From the NCBI GenBank assembly GCA_037953745.1, contig JBAKBP010006598.1:2501-66500 (forward strand): 64,000 nt of DNA, given 5' to 3'. Positions 47,947 to 58,741 of this stretch are shown here, piece by piece; the first letter of the stretch is position 1; each line of letters starts with the position of its first letter. Source of the DNA: Lithodes maja. Lineage: Eukaryota; Arthropoda; Malacostraca; Decapoda; Lithodidae. The position numbers and the translations under genes were made by a program. The notes beneath the pieces were generated by a model. The model made no database searches. It saw nothing but the letters and a program-made list of their open reading frames with translations, and was not told the origin of the DNA.

Positions 47947-49787
47947 CCGAGCCCAAGTGGAAGCCGGAGACAGGTAGAGGGACCGGACTCGGGCACCACC
48001 GCGGCAACCGGGCGGACCAAGCCCGTGCCGGCCACAGAGGCGCGAGGAGCCAGACGCAGCCGTGGTACAGCCGCAGCCTCGCGAGGACTGGGCACAGCAA
48101 CAGCGCGTCTGGGGGCGGAAAGATGTATAACGACCGCCACCTGTACCAAGCTACCATGAAAACGGCCGGACCCCCCCCCGGAGCGCGAGGCCGGAGGGAG
48201 AGGTCCAAAGGCAACTGGCGCGGCACCCCCGATGCGAACAAGGCGACCTCCGGAACACCTCAGGAAGCCGCGAGGTCGGCGAACACAGTCCGTTGCAACG
48301 CCCATTCAACAAGAACGCCCTGCCCTCTCGACAGGGCGGCCGCCCACAGGGTGGCAGGCCCGGGCAGGGAGGAGGCATGCAAGGAGAAGGGGTGTCGGGC
48401 CGCGAGGAAGAACAACTCCACCGAGACCCCCAATAGAGTCAACGACCTGGAGGACCCCCGCAGAAGGAAACAGGGGACAGCCTGTCTGAGTGTCTAACCC
48501 GAAGGCCACCGATTTACCCCGAAGGGCCAGCGCGTGGTCCCGCAGGAAGAACAGAGGAACCAACAGTCCGAGGGCATAGACGGGTAAGTGGAGGGAGACC
48601 CACCCATCTGCCGGGAAGTGGACGTCCCAGGTTCGATCGGGAACCCCACCCAACCTCGCCGACGTATCTGTGGCTACCCAGACCGTCGGCGGGGGGGCGG
48701 ACCAGGGCACAGCCGCAGAGAGCGAGCCCTGAGCAACCCAGCGACCGAAGCGTCTGCGAACGGTACGCAGGAGTGGCAGGAGCCGATCCAGAGGGGCAAC
48801 GGAAACACCGCGGGGCCCATGAGGAGGAGGCGGAGTAGCCAGAGGCCCCCTAAGGGAAGGGGCAGAGCGGCCCAAAGCAGCGAACCCACGAACGAGTCCC
48901 AGAGCCACCCCAGGAGGGAGACCGAGTGCAACACGGCGAAGACCTTCCACCGAAAGTGCACCGCGGCCGGCAGACCCCGGGTCACCGTAGCGCCGGACAA
49001 AACCCATGCGAGACCGACCCATGGCACGACACGCGACGGGGTCAAGCGTGAATCGGGAACATCAAAAGGGGAACCCTAACCGTGCGACGTTGCGAATGAC
49101 TGTGAGGGCGTCGCCAATGCACAGGCCTAGGGCTTCGGAAACGACCAACCAGTCGGCCAAGGAAAACAGGATCTGGAGCCCGCTCCTGAGGAGAGGACCC
49201 AGAGCCTGCCCCACATGTGCTGAGAAGATCCGCGGCGCGATGTGGAGACCGAAGGGAAGGCCGGCGAACAGGCACACACGATCGGAAGTCCGAACGGCCA
49301 AGAATCGCTGGAAGAGAGGATGGAGAGGAACGAGCCAAGACGCATCCTGGAGGGCCAGCGACACAACCCACGACAGAGGGCACAGGGCCAGGCGTACCAG
49401 GGGTACCGACAGCATCCGAAACCGTGTGTGCACGACGCGCCCGTTGAGGGCCGACAGAACCACCAACGGTCGCATCGCGTCGCAGTTCGGCGACGGGACC
49501 AGAAAGACACGGGAGAGGAAAACCGGGCGACCGGCGGTCAACTCCCTCGACGCTACCCAGCTCGGGCATGGAAGTGAGCACGTGGGCCACCTCCGAAGAG
49601 ATGGGCCGGCGTCGGTGACAAGAGCGGAAAGGGGGTTGAGACGTCCACCACAAGGCGAGACCCCACCGCGCAACCCGCCGCCCCCAACGTCCCTCGCGGC
49701 AACCGAGGGGCGCAAGGGCAAAAACAACCCGAGGGAGCACCCGAGAGGAGGGGAGCGACCCGGTCGGCCAGGCGAGAAGGAGAACAA
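47849..49787 (-). pseudogene. DIRS copy 2 RT-RNase H, catalytically dead
   Basis: Homologous to copy 1 RT-RNase H, now in several frames (49062-49787, 48674-49045, 48260-48442, 47849-48241). Motif A reads SLALQDASW instead of SLDLKDAYW, and motif C reads FSLADWLVV instead of FYLDDWLIV, so two catalytic aspartates are lost. The RNase H region keeps WVATDTSARLGG in place of WVDTDASSEVGW. Copy 3 carries the same changes. Confidence 0.87.
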
Positions 49788-49805
49788 GGAGGCCGACCCA
49801 GAGAA

Positions 49806-52657
49806 CTACACATTGTGTTGACGCGGAGGTACCCTCGGTACGGGCCGTGCGGGCACGAGCGCCACGTTGACCTCTACCCCCCCCCCCCCCAACCTCGGCG
49901 AAAAGGGCGGGCCACCCCAACCCCAGGCCGGCGCGGGGCAGACCACGTCGAAGGGCGGCCGGAAGTGGAAGGCCGGCCAGCCCCGACACAGCGGGGATGA
50001 AAGGGGCAAGAACAGAAGGGCGAGGCGGAATCGACGCACTGGCCTGCAACGTCCCAGTCCTGCGTCCGCGCAAGGCGGCAGCACTTGCAGCAGCACCCCG
50101 AAGAGGACCGGCAGAAGGACGGGACTGAGAAGACCCCGCGTGCGACACAGCACGACGGTGCGTGACGTAAGCAGGGACCGCAACGACACAGCGCGTCGTC
50201 GCGTGTCGGAAGCAGGGGCCGCCGACAGAGAAGCGAGCATACCCAAGCAACCAGCTGAAACAACCCCGACGTATATAGCGCAGAGTACAACAAACCCTGA
50301 CGAATATCCAAGGGGGCCGGCCGGCAGAACGAGGACCGCACCGTCGGGCGTCGCCGAGTTGCCGCGCACAAAACCGCCTTCAGCTCGGGAACCAAAGACA
50401 CCGCGAGCCGAAGGTGGACCCGCAGAACGCGGTCCAAACCCTCGCGAAGAGCGCCTGGCGCAGACGCCCCGAAAAGCCGCAGGCGGGGACAGACGTCTGG
50501 AGGGAACCGAAAGACAAGACAATAAGTCCGTCACCCTCTGTCGCAAGGGAAAAACCGTGGCGACAGAGGCCTGATCCGGGTGAGAGAAGAACGGGGTAGC
50601 AATAGAACAAAGTTCAAGAATGGGCGCGCCCATCCAGGACCAGAACGCGCCGGCCAACCCGCCGACAGACACAAGAGGAGGCAAAAGCAGTGACGACTCC
50701 AGGGGAGGGACCGAAGGAGAGCCGTCGACGGAACGGTGTGAAGTCGAAGGCCTCAGCAAACCAGGCCTCCAAGGGGAGAGGGCGACCGAGCATGACGGCG
50801 AAGCCAGGCGTACCGGCGTCGCACAAACCCGTCCCATAGGAGGACAGACCCGTCAACACAGCCAGGGACTGAACAGCCGGAAGGATGTCAGTGCGGCTGA
50901 AGTCTGACCAGAGCGTAGGCCTGCAGAAGGGAGCGGGACCGTAGCAGGGGTAGGGAGGGCGAGGCGCTGAGGGTGAGTCACCGCCAAGAAGCGCGAGAAG
51001 AGGGAGGCGTCCAACGACGCCAAGCACCCGTCGAAGCGTGACACAACCCAGCCCTGCATAGCCAACAATCGAACAGAGAGAGGCGACCCCCCCCCCCCCC
51101 CACCCAGAATGGTCGGCCCGCAGGGACAAGCGTGAGCGAGACCCACGACACGAACCAGCAGCGTCGCGGCCCAAGGAAGGCGAGCGACGACGGTCGTGTT
51201 GCCGTAGAGGGACCCGTCCCCGATCACGAACGGCCGAGGGGGAAACAGCACCATCCCCCTCTTCCAGCGACACGACAGCTCCCGAGAAAGGGGGACCCCG
51301 AAACCTCACCGAGGCAAGAGGAGGGGTACCCCCCAGGCGAGACGGGAAGTGAAGGGCAGGAAGAGAAGAAGGAGGAGGAGCAGGACGACGGGAGGGGGAA
51401 GGCTGGCCGGGTGAAAGGAGGCCAGAAGGAGCCGCGGGGGGAAACAGAGCAAGGACCCCCGGGGCTGAGAGAACAGGGCGGCCCGACACCGAGGCGGAGG
51501 AGGGAGGGACCTCCACCGTGGGACGAGACCGTGAAGGAAGAAGAGGCACTGAAGCAGGTGAAGTAGGAGAAGCAACGACACCCAGGCGGACCCTCCTGGA
51601 CAGTGTAGGAGGGAGCAGAGGGCCAGCGACAGCACGAACAACCGCGCGCGGAGAGGACAACGTAAGAGGAAGTCGTCTGGGCTAGGAAAGCGGGCGGAAG
51701 GGAGGAGAGCCCCTATCCGTAGAGGCCAGGGGAGGGCGCACAGGAGCAGAGCCGCTAACCCCGGCCTCAGGGCGAGAACCAAGACGAGGGCGACGGGCGA
51801 CGTCAAGGCGATCAGGAGGACGACGAGGGGCAGCAGCGAGGCGAGCGAGAGCGTGGATGGAGCCGGGGAACCCCCCGAACGATGGGACGACCAGCCGCGG
51901 GACCCAGGGGAGAGGGCCAGGAATTGGCGACAGCTGGAAACGAAGGCTTAGGGTTAATCTGTATGGTACCATTCTCACTACGGTACCAGTCTCACCCGAA
52001 GGCTTAGGTTGACCAGTAGCTTAGGTGAACCATATGATACCCATCTCGCCTTGTACCATTTGTGCCAACCCCAGATGGGACGTCACAACGTCGTCCACTT
52101 ATTCCAGGTACCTATTGACAGCTAGGTGAACGGAGGCTAACACATGAAAGGAGACAAGCCCAATTCGTCTCCGCCCGGTCTGGGATTGAACCCCCGACCC
52201 CTCGTGTGTGAGACGAGAGCTCTACCTACTAGGCTACGGGCTGTGTTGAACGGCCGGCAGTCGGGTCAGGGATACCCAGGGTGACGCGGATCAGGTCGGC
52301 AACAAAGGCCGGGGAACGGCGGCCCACAGTCCCAATGTGGCGGGAGACCATCGGCCACAACGACGGAAGGGAAGCAGAGGCCACAGCCGCCGCCGAGGAA
52401 CCAGGGCCATGGAGCAGCACAACCACCAGGGCCAGACACAGGCCACACAGAGCAGGGAGGTAGGCCGTAGAGGACACAAAGAGCGAGTGGCGCAAGCAGG
52501 ACTTGTGGCTCACCAAGCACGGGGAGCGACAAGCAAGGCGAAAGCAAAGCAGCCGACCAGCACGAGAAGAACACACACCATTATCAGCACATCGAAGGAG
52601 TAAGTGGAGAGAATGTCCAAGAAGAACCAGGGAAGGAGCATGGGGAAACAGGAACAC
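49806..52657 (-). pseudogene. DIRS copy 2 gag remnants
   Basis: Fragments match both gag frames of copy 1: SCLRHSLFVSSTAYLPALCG (about 52500), the Pro/Ser-rich region (50614-51660), and LWSDFSRTDILPAVQSLAVL through VPELKAVL (49874-50900). Frames are broken, a SINE is inserted, and the segment equivalent to copy 1 20252-20673 is absent. Long overlapping frames on both strands probably reflect loss of A-containing stop codons. Confidence 0.75.
51922..52246 (-). mobile_element. tRNA-derived SINE in DIRS copy 2
   Basis: The insert is absent from copies 1 and 3, which join CCAGG directly to TGAACGGCC or an equivalent. The minus strand begins with a tRNA-like head: A box TAGCCTAGTAGG (52225-52236) and B box GGGTTCAATCCC (52182-52193), the internal RNA polymerase III promoter. 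The 250-bp body that follows has repeated ATGGTACCAT-like and AAGCCTTCG motifs. I see no clear target duplication. Confidence 0.85.
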
Positions 52658-52884
52658 ACATGCAAACAGGTATCCGTACTCACCCTAAACTGGGAGCACA
52701 GAGGTAGGTGAGGAGGGCGGCCGAGGCAGAAGAGCACCAGCAGAACCTGCAAAGATGGAGAAAGTGTTAACCACCACTCAACATCTTACATGCAGGGCCT
52801 ATAACACCAGTAATGTGCATACACCAATATAGTATCAGGCAACAATATGACATAAAAAAGGTCAACAGTGAAAGCCAACTATAA

Positions 52885-53027
52885 CCGCAAATTGGCGGGC
52901 CAATGGAGGTATAACCGTACCGACACAACCCCCCCACATCTCCGCGGGACCCCCCAGCGATCTCCGCAAATTTGCGGGGAGCCGAAATGTCCCAGAGGAC
53001 CGAATCGAGCACACCGCAAATTTGCGG
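52885..53027. promoter_or_regulatory. palindrome cluster in DIRS copy 2 leader
   Basis: CCGCAAATTGGCGG at 52885-52898, then CCGCAAATTTGCGG at 52964-52977 and 53014-53027. Position and spacing match copy 1. Confidence 0.7.
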
Positions 53028-54147
53028 GACCGGCCGAGATGGTCCGGTGCCGAAAAAGCGAGAGGAGCGTCTAGGAAAACCAAAAAAGGCCCGCAAACAA
53101 GCGTCAACTCCTTATGAACTCCAAGCGACGATGACCATCAAGCTGAGCAGTGCCTTCCTTGATAATATCCTGACTCAACCGGTCAAGGGAGAGGCAAGGA
53201 AGACACACCAGGGGAGAGGAGGCACATCCCCCAGGAACCACCCAACCCACAGAGATGGAGCAAAGCCCATGAGGAGAAGTGGCAGGTCGGGTAGTTTGGC
53301 ACAAACAGGGGCCCCCGTGGGGTACCCCAGGATTGGGCAAAAGGCTATGAAAGGATGGAGGTGAAAACAGGAAGGGAACACAAAAACCAATAAATGAAAC
53401 TGGCGAGAAAAAGGGTGGCCTAGCCGTGAGTAGAGAATGTGTCAGGGGCGAAAAACCCTGTGGTGTGAGGGAGAGGCCCCCGTGGGGTACCCCAGGATAT
53501 CACGAACCACCAAGCGCCCAGGCCCTTGAGACACAGTGAAGGCTCGAAAGGGGGGACTCGGGAATAACGCTATTATGCGGCCGACACAAACCCTACAAAC
53601 AGCACCGCCACCACGAAATCTCATATTGTGAACCAACTGTACACCTAGGCTATGAAAAAAATGAGAACTCATAGGGGCATAGCAATTCCTGAATGAGAAA
53701 ACGAGCTAGGCTAAATGAAGCTAAAAGCTAAACCATGCCCAGACTAACAGGAAAAAAGAATATGAAAAGAGAAAGAATGAAAAACATATACGAGGAACGC
53801 CAGGCGCCCCCGTACCTTCGGTAAGCTATTTCCACACGCGTCTCCATTATACACACTTAGGAGCCCATTTACGTGTGCCCTAGATCACGTAACATCTGTC
53901 TAACAAAAAAAAAGAAGGCCAGAAAAGCCGAAACTAACCTAAACAGGGTGAATTAAAGGAGCACAACAAAAGCGACTTCATTCAATGGAGCGCGTGAAAA
54001 AATGATAACAAGAGAGAGTCGCTCATGCGCACGTTCGACAGGATCTGCACATGACGGAACACGGGATGGGCCTTAAGCGGTAACTAAGGTAAACCCCTTT
54101 TTCTTCTCTTCTATGCTTTTTTCACCTTCGATGGTAGTTTTGGTTAA

Positions 54148-54626
54148 CCCTTCAAACCCGGTTGGTACACACGTGTACCATTTTTTTTTGGCCCCAGGAA
54201 CCCGGGTGGTACTACATTGTACCATTGCTTGAAAGCCTGTGAGCTTCGTGTGCGAGGCGTCGGTCCGACGCATGTAAACAACAGCCGGCTGGACCGACGC
54301 TCCGCATCTCCGGCCACAAGAAGGAGAGCGTCGCTTGTTCGTGTGTGCCTGTATGTTGTTGTTCAGTATCGAAAAGTGGTGTAAAGTGGCTGGTTTGGCC
54401 ATAAAGTTATCTCCAATGAAATCATCATCACAGCTCACCCAGTTGACTTAGAGAGCTCTACTTAAGGCCATTTTACAGGTAAATAACACAGCTACGCTTG
54501 GGGATGCGCGGGAATGCGGGAAGCAGTCTGATTAACGAATATACGGTAGCCTAGCCTAGACGTTTTTCGGCCAAAACACCCGGATTTCGAGGAATATATA
54601 TATAATATATAGCCGGGGCCGGTGGG
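54148..54626 (-). mobile_element. piggyBac-like MITE 8 in a DIRS terminal repeat
   Basis: A 479-bp GGTAC-type MITE with TTAA at 54144-54147 and 54627-54630. Its target, GTTTTGGTTAATGTACAACG, is uninterrupted in the other DIRS terminal repeats (15535-15560, 23595-23615, 46145-46170, 58890-58910), so the insertion is unambiguous and post-dates copy 2. Confidence 0.92.
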
Positions 54627-55136
54627 TTAATGTACAACGTCTCCTAGAGCAAGATAAGGAGTAGACTCTAGACGTTTTCTTTTTAACCGCGGTTGGAATG
54701 ACGACATAGCAGTCAAAATAGACAAGTCGTCATTGCAATTAGGTTAATAGCCTTGACGTTGGATTTGCCAAGACTACTAACAAATAAGAATTTTTACATA
54801 AATGTTTATTCATATTTTAATTATGCATCACTTAGCTTTAATCCCACTAGTTTAGTATATTTTAATAGAACTAAACCTAAATTCCTCCTTTTCAATACAT
54901 TATGTTAGATTCGGGCCCTACATTTTCAAACAAATATTAGGAATGCCTATGGGTGGAAATGCTAGCCCTTTGATTGCAGATTTATTCTTGCTTGCTTTAG
55001 AATTTAAATTTATGAAAGACTTAGTTGACAGTAGTAAGAAAGATAACCTCCCAGAAAAATTAGCACTTGTTAAATTGTTAAGTAATAATAGTAGATATAT
55101 TGATGATATTCTTGTTTGCAATATGTTAAATTTTAA

Positions 55137-57453
55137 CCCTTCGACCCCGGGTGGTACACGTGTGTACCATTTTTTTTTGGCCCGAGGAACCCGGGTGGTA
55201 CAACACTGTACCATTGCTTGCGTGTGTGCTTTCGAATGGCGCGCGTAAAAATTTCGCTCCGTGGTCACCAGGCGTCGCTAGGCGACGCCACCAGACAGCA
55301 TGTACGCCACCAAAACAGTCTCTACCCTGCCGCCAACATGGATACTAGCCCAAAAAGTTATTCCCTTGTGTCCGATTCTACGCTCCCTTCGACGCCTGCC
55401 CATGTTCGTCGCGCCCTAACGCAAAGGCACGTACAAGATGCGTTGACTCCCGGAGGTATTGAGATAGCTTTGAGGAGTTATGAACGTGGTGAAGGCAAAA
55501 ATAGTGTTGATGAGTTGGGTAGTGATAGCTCCGAGTCTTATCAGTCTCACTATAGTGAAGATTTTGACGATCTAGACGAAATCCATGAAAGATACGCGTT
55601 TTTTAGTGGATTTGACCATGACGATGAAAGTGATGATAGTGAGGCTGAGCGGGAGGCTGAGGTTGACCCGCCATTGTCTTCCTTATCTACCCACGCCACC
55701 CAAGTTGCCCCAGGCTCCCGCCATTCTTCCCCACCACCACCAGCACTCCCTAGGGTTGAGGACCCCCCACTTTCGGCCTATTTACCCACTATTTCCCCCG
55801 AGAGGAGACATACTACTAGAGAAAAGGGAAAAGGGATGAAATATGTTAAAAAGGGAGCTACAAGTAGGCGCTCTTTGTTCGAGGCTCCCGCGGCTTCCAC
55901 CCCTGCCGCTCCCAGCCATACGCCCCCGCAAGTTTCCCCAGGGTCCACCCCACCTCTCCAGCCTACAACAGAGGTTCCTGATGATGTGTTCGACCTCGCA
56001 TCCCTAGCTGCACCTACAGACACTGAACCAGTGCTGTCTATGACTCGTCGTAGGCCAAGGAGCCCCGAACCTCTGCATGAAGATGACAGAGCCTTACCTG
56101 CCACTCCTTCCCCACCTCGCCGACCTACACGCCGCCCACGCATCATTCGTTCCCCGCGAGATTATGAGGGGGGCTCTGAAGATGAAGGGCACCTCACAGA
56201 TGACTCTGGCCATGATTACCTGGGTCCACCGTCAGGGCAAGATGACGGCTCTGACGACAACGACGATGACGACGACTTTATGGACATCGACGACCCTCAA
56301 CCCAGACGCTTTGCCCAGGGCCGTCGTGCTCCTGGCCGCCCTGGCCGCCGGGCTGGCCGCCGGGCTGGGCCTGGGCGCCGTCGCGCTCCTGGCCGCCCTA
56401 GGGTGCGCGCCGCCAAAGTTCGTGGGCGTGCTGCCCCCGCTCTAGCTCCACAGAGGGCAGTGGCACAACCTGGGCGCCCCGTTCAGGACCGCATGCAGTG
56501 TGCACAGTATCTAAATGTGCACAAGCTCGGTTACCTGCCTCTGGAACGAGATGGAGTCACCATTAGCAGAAGGCGGTGCCATGTCTGCTGGAACAGCCAG
56601 GTGAGGCCGAGGAAGCACAAAAAGACCACCATGCAGTGTGTGGAGTGCCAGGTGTCACTATGTACTATACCGTGCTTTGCTGAATACCACAGCAAGCAGG
56701 AGTACTAACTAATAATCATAGTGAAAGTACCAAAGACTGACAATATGTATGTATATAGGCAACAAGTGGAAATAAAACAATGTACAGGTGTATTGTGATA
56801 AAAAAGTCATGTATTATGAAAACATATATAAATAAGTGAAAAAAGACACAATAAATTGTATATAAAACGTTTACAAAGCATATAACTAAGTGAAAGTGAC
56901 ACATGACATAATATTAGATGGCCAAAGTATAATAAACACCTGTGATAACGAATAATCAGTGCCTAATATAACAATAACCTACCTCAATTACTCATAAAAA
57001 CTACGGTATCGAGTGAAAATGTGAAATATTTGTTACAATGATAGCCTAATACACATATTTTATATAATTGGACTCCAAATAACTATAATAACATCACTAT
57101 CAATACATAAAATCGCCTCCGGGAGGTAAAAGGTTTTGCGCGACGAGTGGCTAAGAAAACAGTAGGTTAGCCAAGCCGGGGCCTGGGCAAAGGCGACGCA
57201 TCCGAACGCGGGATGATTTTCACGCATAAAAATCACTCCACTTCCCGCGCTCACCATTATGCAATCACTTGGGCTAGAGACCTCTACTCAACGGCATTCT
57301 ACACATGAAGGTTTGTGCTACATTTTTCTGTTTTTTTTATAACTTTGTGTAATGTATTTCAGGAGTAACATGTGAATCAACAGGGACCAAAATTCCTGAA
57401 AACCCCCGGACACAAAGTACAGTCACGATATTCCCTAGCCGGGGTTGGAGGGT
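55137..57453 (+). mobile_element. piggyBac element 3, internally deleted
   Basis: The left end is CCCTTCGACCCCGGG after TTAA (55133-55136); the right end is CCGGGGTTGGAGGG followed by TTTC rather than TTAA. The left subterminal region has two GGTAC...GTACC blocks 44 bp apart (CCCGG at 55146 and 55190), the same as MITEs 1, 3, 7 and 8. Its ORF keeps the two ends of a transposase but not the middle. The 3' region resembles that of piggyBac 2 but with one repeat unit. Confidence 0.87.
55338..56708 (+). CDS. piggyBac transposase lacking the catalytic domain
   Basis: A 456-residue intact frame. I take ATG 55338 (MDTSPKSYSLVSDSTLPSTP) as start because it aligns with the start of transposase 2 (MDSTPNSDSAVSD). 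The Ser/acidic, Pro-rich, Asp-rich and Arg-rich N-terminal regions are kept. The sequence then jumps from the Arg-rich stretch (RGRAAPAL) straight to APQRAVAQPG and the C-terminal zinc domain (CHVCWNSQVRPRK, CVECQVSLC, CF, H). About 470 residues containing all four catalytic aspartates are missing, yet the frame is kept. It could bind transposon ends without cutting; expression is unknown. Confidence 0.85.
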   Translation: MDTSPKSYSLVSDSTLPSTPAHVRRALTQRHVQDALTPGGIEIALRSYERGEGKNSVDELGSDSSESYQSHYSEDFDDLDEIHERYAFFSGFDHDDESDDSEAEREAEVDPPLSSLSTHATQVAPGSRHSSPPPPALPRVEDPPLSAYLPTISPERRHTTREKGKGMKYVKKGATSRRSLFEAPAASTPAAPSHTPPQVSPGSTPPLQPTTEVPDDVFDLASLAAPTDTEPVLSMTRRRPRSPEPLHEDDRALPATPSPPRRPTRRPRIIRSPRDYEGGSEDEGHLTDDSGHDYLGPPSGQDDGSDDNDDDDDFMDIDDPQPRRFAQGRRAPGRPGRRAGRRAGPGRRRAPGRPRVRAAKVRGRAAPALAPQRAVAQPGRPVQDRMQCAQYLNVHKLGYLPLERDGVTISRRRCHVCWNSQVRPRKHKKTTMQCVECQVSLCTIPCFAEYHSKQEY

Positions 57454-57623
57454 TTCAAATTGCTAAACTAATTTATCCAAATTCAATCCCCCTCACACAA
57501 GGTAATGTAATTTATGAAGTTGAAAATTTTCTTGACATAAATATACAGATTGTTAATGAACAGTGCACACTTAAAATATACCACAAAGTTGACGATTTTA
57601 ATTTTAACGTAATAAACTTTCTA

Positions 57624-58148
57624 AACGCTAAAAGCAGTAACAAGAAATAGGGTGGTCAGTATGGAAGTGAAGAAGTCCTTGCATGACAGTGTGGTAATCC
57701 CGACACTGACTTACGGAAGCGAAGCATGGACGTTGGTTGAGAGACTCGGACCAAGAGTGAGAGCAGTGGAAATGAATTACTTAAGGAGTGCGTGCGGAGT
57801 TACATGGAGGGATAGACAGACTAATGAGGAAGTAAGAAGGAGGTGTGATGTGGAGGTAGATGTGCTGGAAAGTGTGAAAAGGAACAACTCGAGATGGTTC
57901 GGCCATATGGAACGTATGGAAAGCGAGAGAATGACTAAGAGGGTGTACGAGAGCGAGGTGGAGGGACAGAGAGGGAGAGGTAGACCGAATGAGAGGTGGA
58001 AGGATGGAGTGAGGAAGTACATGAACGAAGGCGGTGCTGGTTGGGGGGGAGGGGCGTCGACTGACTGTGGACAGAGGTGCATGGGGGCGGTTCGTTCGTG
58101 GCCACCCCTTCGGGGATCGCGGCGTCAGGCAATAGATAGATAGATAGA
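57624..58148 (+). mobile_element. RTE LINE 3' fragment (family A)
   Basis: Matches 7454-7974 of the RTE element almost base for base, ending in the GATA microsatellite. It encodes the RT C-terminus (LTYGSEAW, YLRSACGV), with a frame change near the G run at 58048. It is inserted into the reverse transcriptase remnant of 54855-58400. Confidence 0.88.
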
Positions 58149-58526
58149 TAATAGTTTTTATTCCCAGCTGATAAGATTTTGTAAAATTTGCACTAAAGTA
58201 GATGACTTTTAGGCTAGAGCTAGATTACTATAGACTCTTAGTAGAGAGAGGTTTTGAGGCAAGTAAATTGCTACATAAATGTAGTCTTTTTAGGGTCAAT
58301 TATTGTAACTGTATTCTAAAATTTGACATAAATAATTGTAATCAAGCATTTTTAACTTGAAGTTCCTTGTATAATCTCTGCTTACTTTTTGTCTGTACTG
58401 TATGTATTATTTGTTTATATACATATATTTTTTCTATTGTTATTATTGATTTTTATAATTAATTGTTTTTGATAAAAGAGTACTCTTTGTTTAAATCTGG
58501 TGTTGCTCCTTCATATTTTGCAATTA

Positions 58527-58741
58527 CAGTCGACCCTCGCATGGGCGGACCCCAGTTGACCGGACTTCGGTTTGTGCGGACCCAACAGCCGATGCGGACA
58601 AGTCCCCAAAAGACCGGACAAATCGGGCAAAAGACCGTTAATTTAAAAGTTGTCCGGTATTTGGCGGGTCGGGCGGTAACACGGGCAGGCAATTTCCTGC
58701 TGAAATCGTCGAAATACGATAATGTAACCATAAGTACTATA
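58527..58741. mobile_element. pogo/Tc1-like element end, cut off by DIRS copy 3
   Basis: TA then CAGTCGACCCTCGCATGG at 58525-58544; the uninterrupted copy A reads CAATTATTTG at the same place (35576-35586). It contains repeated CGGAC.A motifs. The other end is not seen; DIRS copy 3 starts at about 58742. Confidence 0.5.

Larger units (their letters stand above)
45948..54785 (-). mobile_element. DIRS-type retrotransposon, copy 2 (degenerate)
   Basis: Same layout and orientation as copy 1: 3' tip and inverted repeat (45948-46310), internal complementary region (46360-46480), recombinase, RT-RNase H and gag remnants, leader with palindromes, 5' inverted repeat (54008-54785, interrupted by MITE 8). 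Ends are AAATTGGG and AACAAAT as in copy 1. Leader and untranslated regions are nearly identical to copy 1, but the coding body is heavily substituted, mostly at coding-strand adenines. About 420 bp of gag are missing. A tRNA-SINE lies at 51922-52246. Confidence 0.9.
54855..58400 (+). pseudogene. reverse transcriptase remnant (Penelope-like?), copy B, split
   Basis: Three pieces of one frame. 54855-55132 encodes FGPYIFKQILGMPMGGNASP, LIADLFLLALEFKFM and SRYIDDILV (YIDD catalytic box). 57458-57620 encodes FQIAKLIYPNSIPLTQGNVI, VENFLDINIQI and HKVDDFNFNVINF. 58150-58350 matches the C-terminal tail of copy A (35132-35422). A piggyBac separates the first two pieces and an RTE end the last two. 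A stop lies just before 54855. Family placement is uncertain. Confidence 0.65.

Noticed and set aside
47087..49821. Long plus-strand frames (210 and 271 codons) in DIRS copy 2
   Set aside because: They are antisense to the recombinase, RT and gag remnants. Their length fits the loss of A-containing stops on one strand and high GC.
52172..52246. A functional tRNA gene
   Set aside because: The A and B boxes are present, but the sequence is fused to a 250-bp SINE body and the acceptor stem is not clearly paired.
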